64,000 nt of DNA from Evansella sp. AB-P1 (GCF_029688925.1 NZ_JARUKY010000008.1:158997-222996); one strand, 5' to 3'; shown: positions 18,130 through 27,703, counted from the stretch's first letter. The notes: a model not told the origin generated them from the letters alone. Made by a program: numbers and translations.

Positions 18130-19671
18130 TTATTTTTCCGAAGGTTTATCTTCAGGAAGATTTGTATCCGTTAATTCTTGTTTTATTTGTTCAATATTTA
18201 ATTTTTCATTTCCTTTTCCAGCAAAGTTTTCAATTAAGTCTTTTACATCAATCCCCGAGGAAGCCTTTAAAGATTCCTGTAATGTTGACATTAAGTTTGT
18301 GGCATAGCCAGTAACCTTATTAGCCCCACCATTTTCACCACTTGAGCCGGTGTCTACAACTGTAATACTATCGATATTAGATAATGGTGAAGCCACTTCT
18401 TTTGCATAAGTAGGTAGCATTTGTAAAATCATATCAAGAATAGCCGCTTGACCATACTTCTCGTAAGCTTCTGCAATTTTCTCTTTCGCTTCCGCTTCCG
18501 CAAGACCTTTCAAACGGATAACTTCTGCTTCTGATTCCCCTTTTGCTCGAGCTGCATCCGCTGCTGCAATACCGTCTATACGTACTTTCTCAGCTTCTGC
18601 TTTTGCCATTGCTTCAATGTTATAACTTTTCGCATCCGCTTCAGCCATATGTCTTCTTTTTTCCGCTTCAGCAGACTGTTCCACTGCATATCGATCTGCA
18701 TCCGCTTTTTTCTTCACTTCAGAATCATATTGCTTTTCACGACGTAAAATCTCTTTTTCTTCTAATTCAATTTGCTTTTGTCGTTCAATAATTTGAATTT
18801 GCATTTGCTGTTCTGTTACTTCTTGCTTAGAACGAGCTTCTTGTAGATGATATGCTTGGTCAGCAAGTGCTTTTGCTTCATCTTGATCTCTACGGAACTC
18901 TGCAATCTTTAATTGATTTGCTCGTTCTGATTCAGCAATTTCTGTAGCGCGTTCTAATTCTGAACGTTTTGCATCCTTATCTGCTTCAGCACGTTTAATA
19001 CGAGTTTCCTTATCAGCTTCAGCAGTTGCTATATCAGCATCTCTTTTCACTTGAGCAATACGTGGTTTACCTAAAGAATCTAAATAACCATTTTTATCAC
19101 GAACATCCTTAATTGTAAAAGAAACAATAAGAAGACCCATTTTCGCTAAGTCTTGAGAAGCTACACGTTGAACCTCTTGGGAAAACTTTTCTCGATTTTT
19201 ATAAATTTCTTCCACTGTCATCGTACCTAAAATAGAACGTAAATGACCTTCTAAAACTTCTTTCGCTTCATTTTCACGATCATCCTTTGTTTTTCCTAAA
19301 AATTGTTCTGCTGCTGTAGCAATTTCTCCGATGGATCCACCGATTTTGATAATTGCAGTTCCATCTGCCATAACTGGTACACCTTGCTCTGTATAAACTT
19401 CTGGTGTTGATACATCAATTTTACTAGAAAGTAAGCTTAGTTTTTCTGATTGCTGGAATACAGGTAAAACAAACGTACCCCCACCACGAACAATCTTAAT
19501 ACGGTTACCTGACTCATCTGTATTTACATTTCTACCACCTAAATAACTCCCTGTAACAATGAGTGCTTCATCTGGTCCTGCTGTTCGATACTTTGTAACA
19601 AATACGCCGATAAGTGCAAGAATTAATACTGCTACAATACCAATAATAATTAATAAAAATTCTCCTGGCAT
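18130..19671 (-). CDS. floT: Flotillin (YuaG/FloT)
   Basis: A scaffold protein of functional membrane microdomains, 513 residues. A single N-terminal hydrophobic helix (about 3-27) is followed by the SPFH/PHB domain (about 30-200). A long alanine/glutamate-rich coiled coil follows (about 210-430) with many EAEKxR and KAEAE repeats, as in the flotillin domain. The C-terminus (GSSGENGG onwards) is flexible. It is the last gene of a three-gene operon after the PspA-like and NfeD genes, as yuaF-yuaG in B. subtilis. Length and layout match the family. Confidence 0.95.
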   Translation of the reverse strand: MPGEFLLIIIGIVAVLILALIGVFVTKYRTAGPDEALIVTGSYLGGRNVNTDESGNRIKIVRGGGTFVLPVFQQSEKLSLLSSKIDVSTPEVYTEQGVPVMADGTAIIKIGGSIGEIATAAEQFLGKTKDDRENEAKEVLEGHLRSILGTMTVEEIYKNREKFSQEVQRVASQDLAKMGLLIVSFTIKDVRDKNGYLDSLGKPRIAQVKRDADIATAEADKETRIKRAEADKDAKRSELERATEIAESERANQLKIAEFRRDQDEAKALADQAYHLQEARSKQEVTEQQMQIQIIERQKQIELEEKEILRREKQYDSEVKKKADADRYAVEQSAEAEKRRHMAEADAKSYNIEAMAKAEAEKVRIDGIAAADAARAKGESEAEVIRLKGLAEAEAKEKIAEAYEKYGQAAILDMILQMLPTYAKEVASPLSNIDSITVVDTGSSGENGGANKVTGYATNLMSTLQESLKASSGIDVKDLIENFAGKGNEKLNIEQIKQELTDTNLPEDKPSEK

Positions 19672-19706
19672 GATTTACCTCCTCTGGTTTTAACCAAATA
19701 ATTTTT

Positions 19707-20240
19707 TTAATCTAATTTTACATATGGTGTCACATGTAAAACACTTTCTTTTACGTCTACTACTAGTACTTGTTCACCATAAGGAATGGCTTGAACCTCA
19801 AAGCTAACAGCAGAACGGGCAATATTTCCTCCTGTTCCTTCAATCATAACTTCTCCAAAACCATCCTCTGGAATTGAAAGAATGACTTTTCCTACTCTTC
19901 CTTTTAAATCCTCGTCTGAATAGGCTAAAGTTGCTTCTGCTTTTGATAAAGGTATCAGAATGAAAATGTTTAATAATGTTACAAGAAGAAAAGCACTGAA
20001 TAATGAGACAACTAAGACTATGAGACTATGTACCTCTGTAAAACTTTCAATTACATAGGCCATTGAATTGAAAAAAGTTAAAAAAGACAAAATGAGTGTA
20101 GGATTGATCGGACCTTCGGAAAGAGCTTCAAAAATGCCCTCAATGAAATCACTTAATAATATATAAACTAATGTTAAAACGCCACTTACAATAAATCCGA
20201 ATAAATAAATTGTTTCCAAAGAATATCCAAAAAGTTCCAT
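19707..20240 (-). CDS. yuaF: NfeD-family membrane protein (YuaF-like)
   Basis: A 177-residue protein with hydrophobic helices near 10-30, 45-65 and 75-100 and a soluble C-terminal OB-fold (GRVGKVILSIPEDGFGEVMIEG through VDVKESVLHVTPYV). NfeD partners of flotillins share this layout and are thought to assist flotillin assembly. Its ATG overlaps the stop of the PspA-like gene by one base (TAATG), so translation is coupled; the flotillin gene follows 35 bases later. Confidence 0.9.
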   Translation of the reverse strand: MELFGYSLETIYLFGFIVSGVLTLVYILLSDFIEGIFEALSEGPINPTLILSFLTFFNSMAYVIESFTEVHSLIVLVVSLFSAFLLVTLLNIFILIPLSKAEATLAYSDEDLKGRVGKVILSIPEDGFGEVMIEGTGGNIARSAVSFEVQAIPYGEQVLVVDVKESVLHVTPYVKLD

Positions 20241-20779
20241 TATTTATCCCGCCCATTTTTTTTCTTTATAATTTCTTTTAACCTCTCAAGCTCCAAATTA
20301 TCCTCATTGTCCAATGAGTGTAGTTCTTTCTTATTACTTAAAGCAATAGGTCCAGTTTTATGTTTTATAGCATTAAGCTTAAATTCAAGATCTTGGTATT
20401 CTAGTTTCATTTGTTTTAGAGTGGATTTTAACTCTCTTAGCTTACTTTCTGTTTTTTCATGAACAACTTCAAGAAACTCTATTTCCTTTTTCACCTTAGC
20501 CTTATCTTCAATATATCGGAGAGCTAATTCTTCATTTCCGATCTCTACAGCGTTTAGTGCTTGTTCTTCCCGTTTTTGTAGCTTGAGCTTCACTTCATTC
20601 AACTGCTTTAATAGACGTTTTTCTTCAGCGATCATTTTCGAGGTAGCGATTTCCGTCTCTGATACTTCATTCCACACATTTTTCACATAATTCTCAAGTA
20701 TTACTTCTGGGTCTTCTGCATTATCGACTAATTTAGAGAAGCCCCTAGTTCTTGCGAGACGTCTAAAAAACTGAATCAT
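20240..20779 (-). CDS. PspA/IM30-like coiled-coil protein
   Basis: A 179-residue, highly charged, mainly helical protein. The start IQFFRRLARTRGFSKLVDNAEDPEVILENYV resembles the amphipathic and first helix of PspA (linker DNAEDPE matches the family). Residues 45-140 form a long coiled coil. It is shorter than classic PspA (about 220 residues), lacking part of the C-terminal helices. PspA proteins bind stressed membranes. Being first in an operon with NfeD and flotillin fits an envelope-stress function. Confidence 0.8.
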   Translation of the reverse strand: MIQFFRRLARTRGFSKLVDNAEDPEVILENYVKNVWNEVSETEIATSKMIAEEKRLLKQLNEVKLKLQKREEQALNAVEIGNEELALRYIEDKAKVKKEIEFLEVVHEKTESKLRELKSTLKQMKLEYQDLEFKLNAIKHKTGPIALSNKKELHSLDNEDNLELERLKEIIKKKNGRDK

Positions 20780-20910
20780 TCACCACCCCTCCTAGTTCGC
20801 TACACAAATAATACAGTATCTGTAAATCGTAACATAAGTAAGACCTACAAATCACTACATTAGAAAAAGATTATACATTTTTACATGAAGTATTTTGAGC
20901 ACTACTATAT

Positions 20911-20938
20911 TTACCGAACGAGAGTAGGAAAGGTTTCA
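20911..20938 (-). promoter_or_regulatory. Candidate ECF (SigW-like) promoter of the flotillin operon
   Basis: On the minus strand TGAAAC (20933-20938) is followed after exactly 16 bases by CGGTAA (20911-20916). The SigW-type consensus is TGAAAC, 16 bases, CGTA, so the -35 is perfect and the -10 has one extra base. It lies 132 bases before the PspA-like start codon. B. subtilis yuaFG is a known SigW target, which raises the prior; the imperfect -10 keeps confidence low. Confidence 0.35.
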
Positions 20939-20954
20939 TTTTTTTATAGATATT

Positions 20955-22550
20955 CTACAGTATTAACGCCAACAATTGAGCTGAGATTGCAACAAAAATC
21001 AATGCGAATGGATACGCGGCAGCATATGCGATTGCTGGATCCTCTGAATCAATTAGGTTGTTACAAGCACCTAAACCTGGTGTACTTGTCATCCCACCAC
21101 ATAGTGCTCCTAACGAATGGATAATGCTTAACTTAAATATTTTTTTTGCTAATAAAAAGCCAAGGAATATTGGAATTATTGTAATTAAAGCACCGCCAAT
21201 GATCAATCCGATTCCCTCTATTAAAACAACTTCTACTAATCCACTTCCTGCAGTTGTTCCTGCCCCTGCTAAAAACAGGACTAATCCTAGGTCCCGAATT
21301 ACCCGGTTCGATGGTTGATAATATCTTGCTTGGATCGGTCCAACTTTACCAAAATGGCCGATTAATATAGCAATAAATAGAGGACCACCAGCTAACCCTA
21401 ATGTCATACTTCCTAATCCAGGAATATATATAGGAAGCATTCCTACTAATATCCCTATAAGTAGTATTAAGCTAAGAGATAAAATATGTACATGGGTTTC
21501 TGTTAATTGCTTAGATCCAAATAATTTTTCTACCTCTTTTAATCGTCTTTCACTTCCTACAACTGTAAGGACATCACCCCGTTCAAACCTCCAAGTAGCG
21601 CTTTGATTAAATTCAAATCCACCTCTTTCCATGCTTGTAACGTTCACACCGTAATTTGCCCTTAACTTAATCTCACGTAAATTCTTACCAATTAAATCTT
21701 GGGAATCAACAACAATTCGCTTTAAGCTTAAATTATCCTTATATTCGACCTTCTGTAATACTTCTGTTCCAACCTCATCCTTTAATCGTTTAAGGTCATC
21801 TGGATAGCCCACTGCTATTAACTCATCACCCATTAATAATACAGTGTCATTCCTTCCTAAAAAGCTTCTGTCTCCCCGAACAACCTTACTAATAACAACT
21901 GAATTATTTCGATCGAGCTTTAACTCTTTTATAGTCTTTTTATCCATCGCTTCATTTTCAATTCGAATCATCATTGATTGAGGAGAACCTTTATGTCGTA
22001 CTGGACCAACTGTTCTTTTCAAATCTTTTTCTAAATCTACTTTTAAAATACGTGGCAAAAGTTGTACAAATATGACAACTGCAATAACCCCAAATGGATA
22101 TGCTATTCCGTATCCCACTGATGCAATCGGGTCATTTGTTGCATCGAGGGCTGCAGCTAAACCCGGTGTACTTGTAAGTGCACCAGTCATTAATCCAATA
22201 CTTAATGGAGCAGACAGATTAAATAGCTTTGATACAATAATTGTCGTAACGGATGCAATAGCAACAACCATAAATCCAATTATCCCAAAAATAATACCAC
22301 TACTTTTCATCATTCTAAAAAACCTTGGACCAGCTTGTAGCCCTACTGCTACAATGAATAAACTTAAACCTAAATTTTGAACTACTGGTGAAATTTCATA
22401 TCCAAAATGTCCAAAAAACATTGCTACTAATAAAACACCTGATGCTCCTAAATTTAACCCTTTTATTGATAACTGTCCCACAATGGAACCTAATAATAAA
22501 ATAATAAAAATAAGAAACAACGTATCATCCAATAAAGAAACTATAGCCAT
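20955..22550 (-). CDS. AspT/YidE-family transporter with two TrkA_C domains
   Basis: A 531-residue membrane protein built as two homologous transport halves of about five helices each. They flank a soluble middle (about 190-350) with two TrkA-C-type domains (KTIKELKLDRNNSVVISKV, then GKNLREIKLRANYGVNV). The repeated half-site motif appears twice: ALTSTPGLAAAL in the first half and GMTSTPGLGACN in the second. Relatives include the aspartate:alanine antiporter AspT and the uncharacterised YidE/YbjL proteins. Substrate is unknown. GGAGGT stands ten bases before the ATG. Confidence 0.88.
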   Translation of the reverse strand: MAIVSLLDDTLFLIFIILLLGSIVGQLSIKGLNLGASGVLLVAMFFGHFGYEISPVVQNLGLSLFIVAVGLQAGPRFFRMMKSSGIIFGIIGFMVVAIASVTTIIVSKLFNLSAPLSIGLMTGALTSTPGLAAALDATNDPIASVGYGIAYPFGVIAVVIFVQLLPRILKVDLEKDLKRTVGPVRHKGSPQSMMIRIENEAMDKKTIKELKLDRNNSVVISKVVRGDRSFLGRNDTVLLMGDELIAVGYPDDLKRLKDEVGTEVLQKVEYKDNLSLKRIVVDSQDLIGKNLREIKLRANYGVNVTSMERGGFEFNQSATWRFERGDVLTVVGSERRLKEVEKLFGSKQLTETHVHILSLSLILLIGILVGMLPIYIPGLGSMTLGLAGGPLFIAILIGHFGKVGPIQARYYQPSNRVIRDLGLVLFLAGAGTTAGSGLVEVVLIEGIGLIIGGALITIIPIFLGFLLAKKIFKLSIIHSLGALCGGMTSTPGLGACNNLIDSEDPAIAYAAAYPFALIFVAISAQLLALIL

Positions 22551-22610
22551 TTATCACTCTACCTCCAAAGCATTTAACCATCATTATATAGCAACAACCG
22601 ATTATATAAG

Positions 22611-22634
22611 AAAAATCGGCAATGGGATCGCCGA
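22611..22634 (-). terminator. Short terminator after the purine operon end
   Basis: On the minus strand TCGGC, nine bases, GCCGA and then TTTTT. The five-pair stem is short but GC-rich, and the T-run follows at once. It lies between the FAH-family gene and the transporter gene. The rest of the 22551-22875 gap is AT-rich with no gene or clear second element. Confidence 0.4.
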
Positions 22635-22875
22635 AGTTCCAAAAGGTTAACGATTTTAAATTTATGTTTAGCCATTCTAAAAATTTATATATAAAGTAAA
22701 AATAACATATTTAATAAAAAAATCATAAATCTAAAATACCATTGATCACATATTAACCTAAAAAATAGCTTTATTAAGGGAGATTGATTAACATTTTTGT
22801 GAACGAACCTACATTTTTTTATAGTAGTTTTTCTTCTTTAACTTTAGAAGGAAGATTAGAGGGGCTACGAATCCA

Positions 22876-23748
22876 TTATATATGCTTCTTTACGTGGTTT
22901 ATTAAAGGATAAAATCCATCAATGGTACACATTACTTCATCACCTTCATGTATGTCTACTGGTCCAGGTGTACCAGTTAGAATAATATCTCCTGGATATA
23001 AAGTTGAAATGCTTGAAAAAAAAGCTACAATTTTTGCAGGTGAATAAATCATATTATGGATGCTATTCTCATACACTACCTTTCCATTTAAAACTGTTGA
23101 AACATTTAGCTTTTCTATTTGTTCTAGTTCATCCACCGTAATAAGAGTAGATCCAATACTTACAAATGTATCAAAACTTTTTGCTCTTGCTAAAAAACGT
23201 GGATTCCTTTCATGAATGTCTGCTGCTGTCATATCCAAAGCAGTAGTGTAACCAGCAACCACGTCCTTATAATCTTCCTTTGATATGTGTTTACATTTCT
23301 TACCGATAATAATTGCAAGCTCACCTTCAGCCGTTGTTCTATCTGATTCACTCGGAATTACTATTGTTTCATTTGACCCAATGATGCTTGTAGTAGGCTT
23401 CAGAAAACAAACAGGCTCCCAATCAGTTTCTAATTCATCTTTCTCAGCCTGACCCTTAGCATAATTAAATCCAATCCCCCATACCTTCCCTGGATTATGT
23501 AGAAGAGGCGCATTATGATTATTTTCTAACTCACTTTGGAACGATTGTTTCTTTCTTAACATTTTATAGCCATCTTGATTAAACCATTGGACAATTTCAT
23601 CTAATTGACCTTTTTGCAAAATGCCTAAAAGTGTGTTTTCCCATTTCCTATTCGACACTTTATTTACATCTGTCATTAAGGTATATCCTTTTTCTGTTTG
23701 AATTGCTGTAACTATTTCCCCAGAATTTTTTATAGATATTAATTTCAC
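22876..23748 (-). CDS. Fumarylacetoacetate-hydrolase-family enzyme in the purine operon
   Basis: A 290-residue protein of the FAH superfamily (acylpyruvase, decarboxylase and lyase relatives). After a small N-terminal domain it has the catalytic core WGIGFNYAKGQAEKDE, the metal-binding AEGELAIIIGKKC (ExE motif) and the closing DIILTGTPGPVDIHEGDE. Start: GTG at 23748 with AAGGAG eight bases upstream; the open frame extends 11 codons further without a good site. It is the last gene of a unit after an amidase and purine-pathway genes. Some database entries label such proteins ureidoglycolate lyase; that assignment is not secure from sequence. Confidence 0.8.
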   Translation of the reverse strand: MKLISIKNSGEIVTAIQTEKGYTLMTDVNKVSNRKWENTLLGILQKGQLDEIVQWFNQDGYKMLRKKQSFQSELENNHNAPLLHNPGKVWGIGFNYAKGQAEKDELETDWEPVCFLKPTTSIIGSNETIVIPSESDRTTAEGELAIIIGKKCKHISKEDYKDVVAGYTTALDMTAADIHERNPRFLARAKSFDTFVSIGSTLITVDELEQIEKLNVSTVLNGKVVYENSIHNMIYSPAKIVAFFSSISTLYPGDIILTGTPGPVDIHEGDEVMCTIDGFYPLINHVKKHI

Positions 23749-23796
23749 CAAAACCTCTCCTTCCTGTGTTATAACTACCAATTATTAATGATTTAG

Positions 23797-24981
23797 CTAG
23801 TTTATTCGTTGTTTTAGATGCTTGTTTACCCATTGTAGAAGTCTTAAATCTTCATGAGGTCCAGCAATAATGGAAAGCCCGATTGGAACCCCATTTATCT
23901 CCGTTACTGGAATCGTTATTTGTGGTAATCCTGCCATTCCAGCAATACCGGAAAGCTGCATCGTTTGTGATCTTCTTTTTTCAATTGCATCTCCAGATTG
24001 TTGACATAGAGGGGCTACTCCTGGAACGGTTGGAATTACTAATAATCCATCATCTGCTAAAAGTTCAGTCATTCTTTTTTGGATATCTCCTCTTAATTCT
24101 TTGTATGGTTTACTATCCAATTCTTTTAATGTACTTGCCCATTGAAATCTATCATTTATGTCAGGACCAAAAGTTGGCTTTACTTTCTTTATCCATTCTC
24201 CGTGGTTTTTCCATATTTCAATTCCTTGTAACGTTCTAAAGGCTGTGCTCCATGTAAGTAGGCCTTCTTTCGCTATTTTATAGTGAAAGATTTGGTTTCC
24301 AAAGCTTTCAATCCAAGAAACAAATGGAGATAAAGCTTCATTACTTTCTTTATCCGCTAATGAGAACGTATCTTCACCAATAATAATTCGCTTAAACTTT
24401 AAGCCAGTCTCATTTAGCTCTTTTTCAATAAGAGTTGATGCAACTTTGAGTAAAACATTCGTTTCTCTACTTAAAACTCCAACCGTATCAAAGCTTTGTG
24501 CTAAAGGAACGACCCCTTCTAAAGGAATTAATCCATGGGTAGGGCGGTATCCGTAAATCCCACAGTATGCTGCTGGAATTCGAACAGATCCCCCAGTATC
24601 AGTTCCTAATGCAAAATCAACAATCTCTGCTGAAACGGCTACAGCAGAACCGCTTGATGACCCTCCTGGAATACGTTTACTATCTTTTGGATTCACAGGT
24701 GTACCGTAATGATAGTTTTCACCGTTTAAACTGTACATTAATTCATCCGTTATTGTTGTGCCAACTAACTTTGCCCCCTTGTTTAAAAGACGTGCAACAG
24801 CAGGGGCATATTCTTCTGCAGGATCATGGGTTCGAAGCCAGTCTGGGTTTCCTGCAGTACATGTGTGATTTTTAATATCAAATATGTCTTTAACGGCAAA
24901 GGTTAAGCCATCTAACCTCCCACTACTAGTAGGTTTCACGTTTAAGTCCTTATTTACAAAAGCGTGATAGTCCATTTTCAT
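23797..24981 (-). CDS. Amidase-signature enzyme, AMI1-like
   Basis: A 394-residue serine amidase. The Ser-cisSer-Lys triad is visible: K31 in FAVKD, the GGSSSGSA loop (106-113), and S132 in TDTGGSVRIPAAYCG as nucleophile. The N-terminal GLTFAVKDIFDI, AGNPDWLRTH and NGENYHYGTP, and the later KPTFGPDI and VIPTVPG blocks, are strikingly like plant AMI1 (indole-3-acetamide hydrolase). Here it lies between the ureidoglycine aminotransferase and the FAH-family gene, so a small amide from purine breakdown (for example oxalurate, oxamate or a ureido acid) is a more likely substrate. That is inference. Confidence 0.87.
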   Translation of the reverse strand: MKMDYHAFVNKDLNVKPTSSGRLDGLTFAVKDIFDIKNHTCTAGNPDWLRTHDPAEEYAPAVARLLNKGAKLVGTTITDELMYSLNGENYHYGTPVNPKDSKRIPGGSSSGSAVAVSAEIVDFALGTDTGGSVRIPAAYCGIYGYRPTHGLIPLEGVVPLAQSFDTVGVLSRETNVLLKVASTLIEKELNETGLKFKRIIIGEDTFSLADKESNEALSPFVSWIESFGNQIFHYKIAKEGLLTWSTAFRTLQGIEIWKNHGEWIKKVKPTFGPDINDRFQWASTLKELDSKPYKELRGDIQKRMTELLADDGLLVIPTVPGVAPLCQQSGDAIEKRRSQTMQLSGIAGMAGLPQITIPVTEINGVPIGLSIIAGPHEDLRLLQWVNKHLKQRIN

Positions 24982-25022
24982 GAATAACCCTCCTAAACCA
25001 ATAGTAATAACCTTCCATCCTT

Positions 25023-26288
25023 TTAACTAACGGTACTTTCTGTCTCTGTTCTTTCCCATTGCTTATACATATCTAAAGCTGCTTGAACACCAGCACCAAT
25101 GTTTAATTTTACTTGATGATGGATGAGAACAGCTTCAAAGGATGCCAAAGTTAATAAGATGTTCCTTTTTTGACAGCTATATCCCATCGTACCAATTCTC
25201 CATATTTTCCCATGCAATGGACCGAATGAGCTTGCTATTTCTATCCCAAATTCCCCCAAAAGCATGGATCGTACAGAATCACCATTCACTCCCTGTGGAA
25301 TGGAAACACACGTAACAGTAGGAAGCTTACAGCTGTTATCACCAAATAATGATAAACCCATGGCTTCAATACCTGCTACTAATGCCCTTTCATTCTGACG
25401 GTGACGACGAAACCTTTCTTCTAGACCTTCCTCCACAATAACACTTAGACCTTCATATAACCCATATAGCATGGAAGTAGCCTCTGTATGATGGTTAAGA
25501 CGTTCTGGACTCCAATAATCCTGCAGCTGACTTAAATCAAAATAATTACTTCTAATTCTTCTATTTACGTTATTAGATAAAAGGTGATCCTTCGTTGCAA
25601 TACCTCTTTCAATAGACTTTCGTTGTAAAACGATTCTTTCTATTCGTTCGTTATACGTAATAGGTGCCATACCTGAAGGAACGGAAATACACTTTTGTGT
25701 TCCAGTAATAAGGGCGTCAACCATCCAATCATCTGGTTTCACTTCTGTACCTGCTACAGTAGCTACTGCATCAACAATAAACAAAGCATCTGCTTCCCTA
25801 CATGCAAACCCAATTTCTTTTAATGGCTGCATACGACCAGTAGATGTGTCACCGTGAACTATTGCTACTATCTTTGGCTTCACTTTTTTTATTTCTTTTA
25901 TTACTGATTCTGGGTCAAATACACAACCCCAATCACAATTCATTAAATGGACATTTGCACCACATCGTTCTGCAATTTCTGTTAGTAAATAACCGAATCG
26001 CCCAAAGGAAGGAACTAGAACAGTATCTCCTTCTTCAATGACACTACATAACACAGCTTCAATACCAGCTCTTGAGGTACCATCTATTGGGTATGCCCAA
26101 TGATTCTTCGTTTGTAAAACTTTTCGTAATAGCTCCATAGTTTCATTCATTATGGATGTAAAACTAGGATCGAATTGTCCTAAAATAGAAGAAGACATTG
26201 CTCGTAAAACTCTTGGATCTACTTCAACTGGACCAGGTGTCATTATCGTTCGTGCTGGAACATGTAATGGTTCATATATCGATTTCAT
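25023..26288 (-). CDS. pucG: (S)-ureidoglycine:glyoxylate aminotransferase
   Basis: A class-V aminotransferase of 421 residues that passes the amino group of ureidoglycine to glyoxylate late in allantoin breakdown. Motifs from the chosen start: RTIMTPGPVEVDPRVL (13-28), catalytic-domain D173 in FIVDAVATVAG and the PLP lysine K199 in TGTQKC. The frame could begin 30 codons earlier, but those residues overlap the end of pucF and look unlike the family; ATG at 26288 has GGGGGAAG about seven bases upstream. Placement directly after the allantoate hydrolase supports PucG rather than a serine-type homologue. Confidence 0.92.
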   Translation of the reverse strand: MKSIYEPLHVPARTIMTPGPVEVDPRVLRAMSSSILGQFDPSFTSIMNETMELLRKVLQTKNHWAYPIDGTSRAGIEAVLCSVIEEGDTVLVPSFGRFGYLLTEIAERCGANVHLMNCDWGCVFDPESVIKEIKKVKPKIVAIVHGDTSTGRMQPLKEIGFACREADALFIVDAVATVAGTEVKPDDWMVDALITGTQKCISVPSGMAPITYNERIERIVLQRKSIERGIATKDHLLSNNVNRRIRSNYFDLSQLQDYWSPERLNHHTEATSMLYGLYEGLSVIVEEGLEERFRRHRQNERALVAGIEAMGLSLFGDNSCKLPTVTCVSIPQGVNGDSVRSMLLGEFGIEIASSFGPLHGKIWRIGTMGYSCQKRNILLTLASFEAVLIHHQVKLNIGAGVQAALDMYKQWERTETESTVS

Positions 26289-26305
26289 TCTCAACTTCCC
26301 CCAAT

Positions 26306-27547
26306 CTATTTTGCTAATCGAAGAAGCGACTGAAATAAGACTTGAGTGCCAGTAGCGCAATCTTCTTTTTCTGACCATTCATTTGGATGATGACTAATTC
26401 CATCCTTGGATCGAATAAAAATCATTCCCATCTCAGTCACTTTTGACATAATTAAGGAATCATGACCTGCACCACAAGGGAGTTTCATCGTTTTAATGTT
26501 TAGTTCTTTGCACACATCCTCTAATACCGCTATCATACTTTCGGAGCAGGAGGTTGGATCCACGTCCTTTTTCTTTACAATTTGAAACTGTATCTTTCTT
26601 TTTTTGCAAGTAATTTCAATTTTTCCATACACTTCGTTAACCATTTGTGTACGTATTTGCTTATCTACGTGACGTAAATCAACAGAGAAAGTTCCTTTCC
26701 CTGGAATAATATTTACTCCTCCAGGCTCTATTTTTAACTTACCAACTGTACCTACCCCTTCATAATGCTTTGCTATTTTCTCAATCTCTAGTAAAATTTC
26801 CGCCATACATAAGGATGCATCTCTCCGCATGTCCATCGGTGTTGCACCTGCATGATCCGCGCTGCCAATTAAAGTCACCTCCAGCCAAATAGGACCTTGT
26901 ATATCTGTAACGATTCCAACTGCTAAGTTATTTTCTTCTAATACCTTCCCTTGTTCAATGTGCATTTCAATATAAGCTTTCATTTCGTTGCCATTTCTAA
27001 CTGCATCTTTATAATTTGTTGGATTTAAGTTTGCTTGTAAAAAAGCTTCCTGATATGACAGTCCTTTATCATCCTTTAATGTAAAATAATCTTCCGTTAA
27101 TTCTCCTGTCATTCCTTTACTTCCTATATATCCAGTACCAAATCTTGATCCTTCCTCATCAGTAAAGGAGACCACATCAATTGGATGGGTTAACTTAATA
27201 CCTGACTCCTTTATGGTTCGAACTGCTTCGATTGCCCCTAACACACCTAAAGAACCATCAAAAATACCACCTTGGAAAACGGTATCAATGTGGGAACCTA
27301 CAATTACTGCTGGAGCATTTTCATTTGTACCTGCTAAGCTACCTATTATATTTCCAATCGGATCTACATGAACGTGAAGATCCGATTCTTTCATTAAGTT
27401 TATAAGATACTCTCTCGCCTCCAGATCCTCTAAACTTAGAGAAAGTCGCGTAATTCCTTCTTTTTTATTAGGACTAGCACCAATTTTAGCCAATTCCATT
27501 AATGTATTCCACAATCTCTTTTGATTGATCCTGTATGTTACAATCAT
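26306..27547 (-). CDS. pucF: Allantoate amidohydrolase (M20 family)
   Basis: Hydrolyses allantoate to ureidoglycine, CO2 and ammonia. The 413-residue protein has the binuclear metal site of M20 amidohydrolases: H86 in GSHIDTV, D97 in GGIFDGSLG, E131-E132 in DEEGSRFG and the histidine in MHIEQG. The lid-domain GSADHAGATPM block and the final CGAGHDS are as in AllC/PucF and beta-ureidopropionase. It is the first gene of the unit pucF-pucG-amidase-FAH, preceded by a region with inverted CATTGG-type sites. Confidence 0.92.
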   Translation of the reverse strand: MIVTYRINQKRLWNTLMELAKIGASPNKKEGITRLSLSLEDLEAREYLINLMKESDLHVHVDPIGNIIGSLAGTNENAPAVIVGSHIDTVFQGGIFDGSLGVLGAIEAVRTIKESGIKLTHPIDVVSFTDEEGSRFGTGYIGSKGMTGELTEDYFTLKDDKGLSYQEAFLQANLNPTNYKDAVRNGNEMKAYIEMHIEQGKVLEENNLAVGIVTDIQGPIWLEVTLIGSADHAGATPMDMRRDASLCMAEILLEIEKIAKHYEGVGTVGKLKIEPGGVNIIPGKGTFSVDLRHVDKQIRTQMVNEVYGKIEITCKKRKIQFQIVKKKDVDPTSCSESMIAVLEDVCKELNIKTMKLPCGAGHDSLIMSKVTEMGMIFIRSKDGISHHPNEWSEKEDCATGTQVLFQSLLRLAK

Positions 27548-27614
27548 AAAATCATCCTCCTATAATTATCCACTTTCCTTCTCTCACGCTTTCCTATCAC
27601 TTCGTATAGTTGGT

Positions 27615-27703
27615 CTCATTGTAATTACCAATGAGGCAACAGTCTTTATTCAACTTAAATAAATTTTAAACTCTTTATTGTTTAATTTAACTATGCCAAT
27701 GAG
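27615..27703 (-). promoter_or_regulatory. Candidate PucR operator region upstream of pucF
   Basis: Inverted half-sites CTCATTG (27615-27621) and CAATGAG (27629-27635) lie about 70 bases before pucF, and a third copy CCAATGAG occurs at 27696-27703. On the minus strand two read CATTGGTAAT and CATTGGCATA. The known PucR box is WWWCNTTGGTTAA, so the match is to the CNTTGG core only. The upstream position suits an activator. Confidence 0.4.

Noticed and set aside
18071..18314. Short plus-strand frames opposite the flotillin C-terminus
   Set aside because: They are antisense shadows of a well-conserved gene and lack binding sites.
22560..22700. Riboswitch in the leader of the AspT/YidE-type transporter
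   Set aside because: The hairpins are short, and no known aptamer core was recognised; the TCGGC stem plus T-run is better explained as a terminator.
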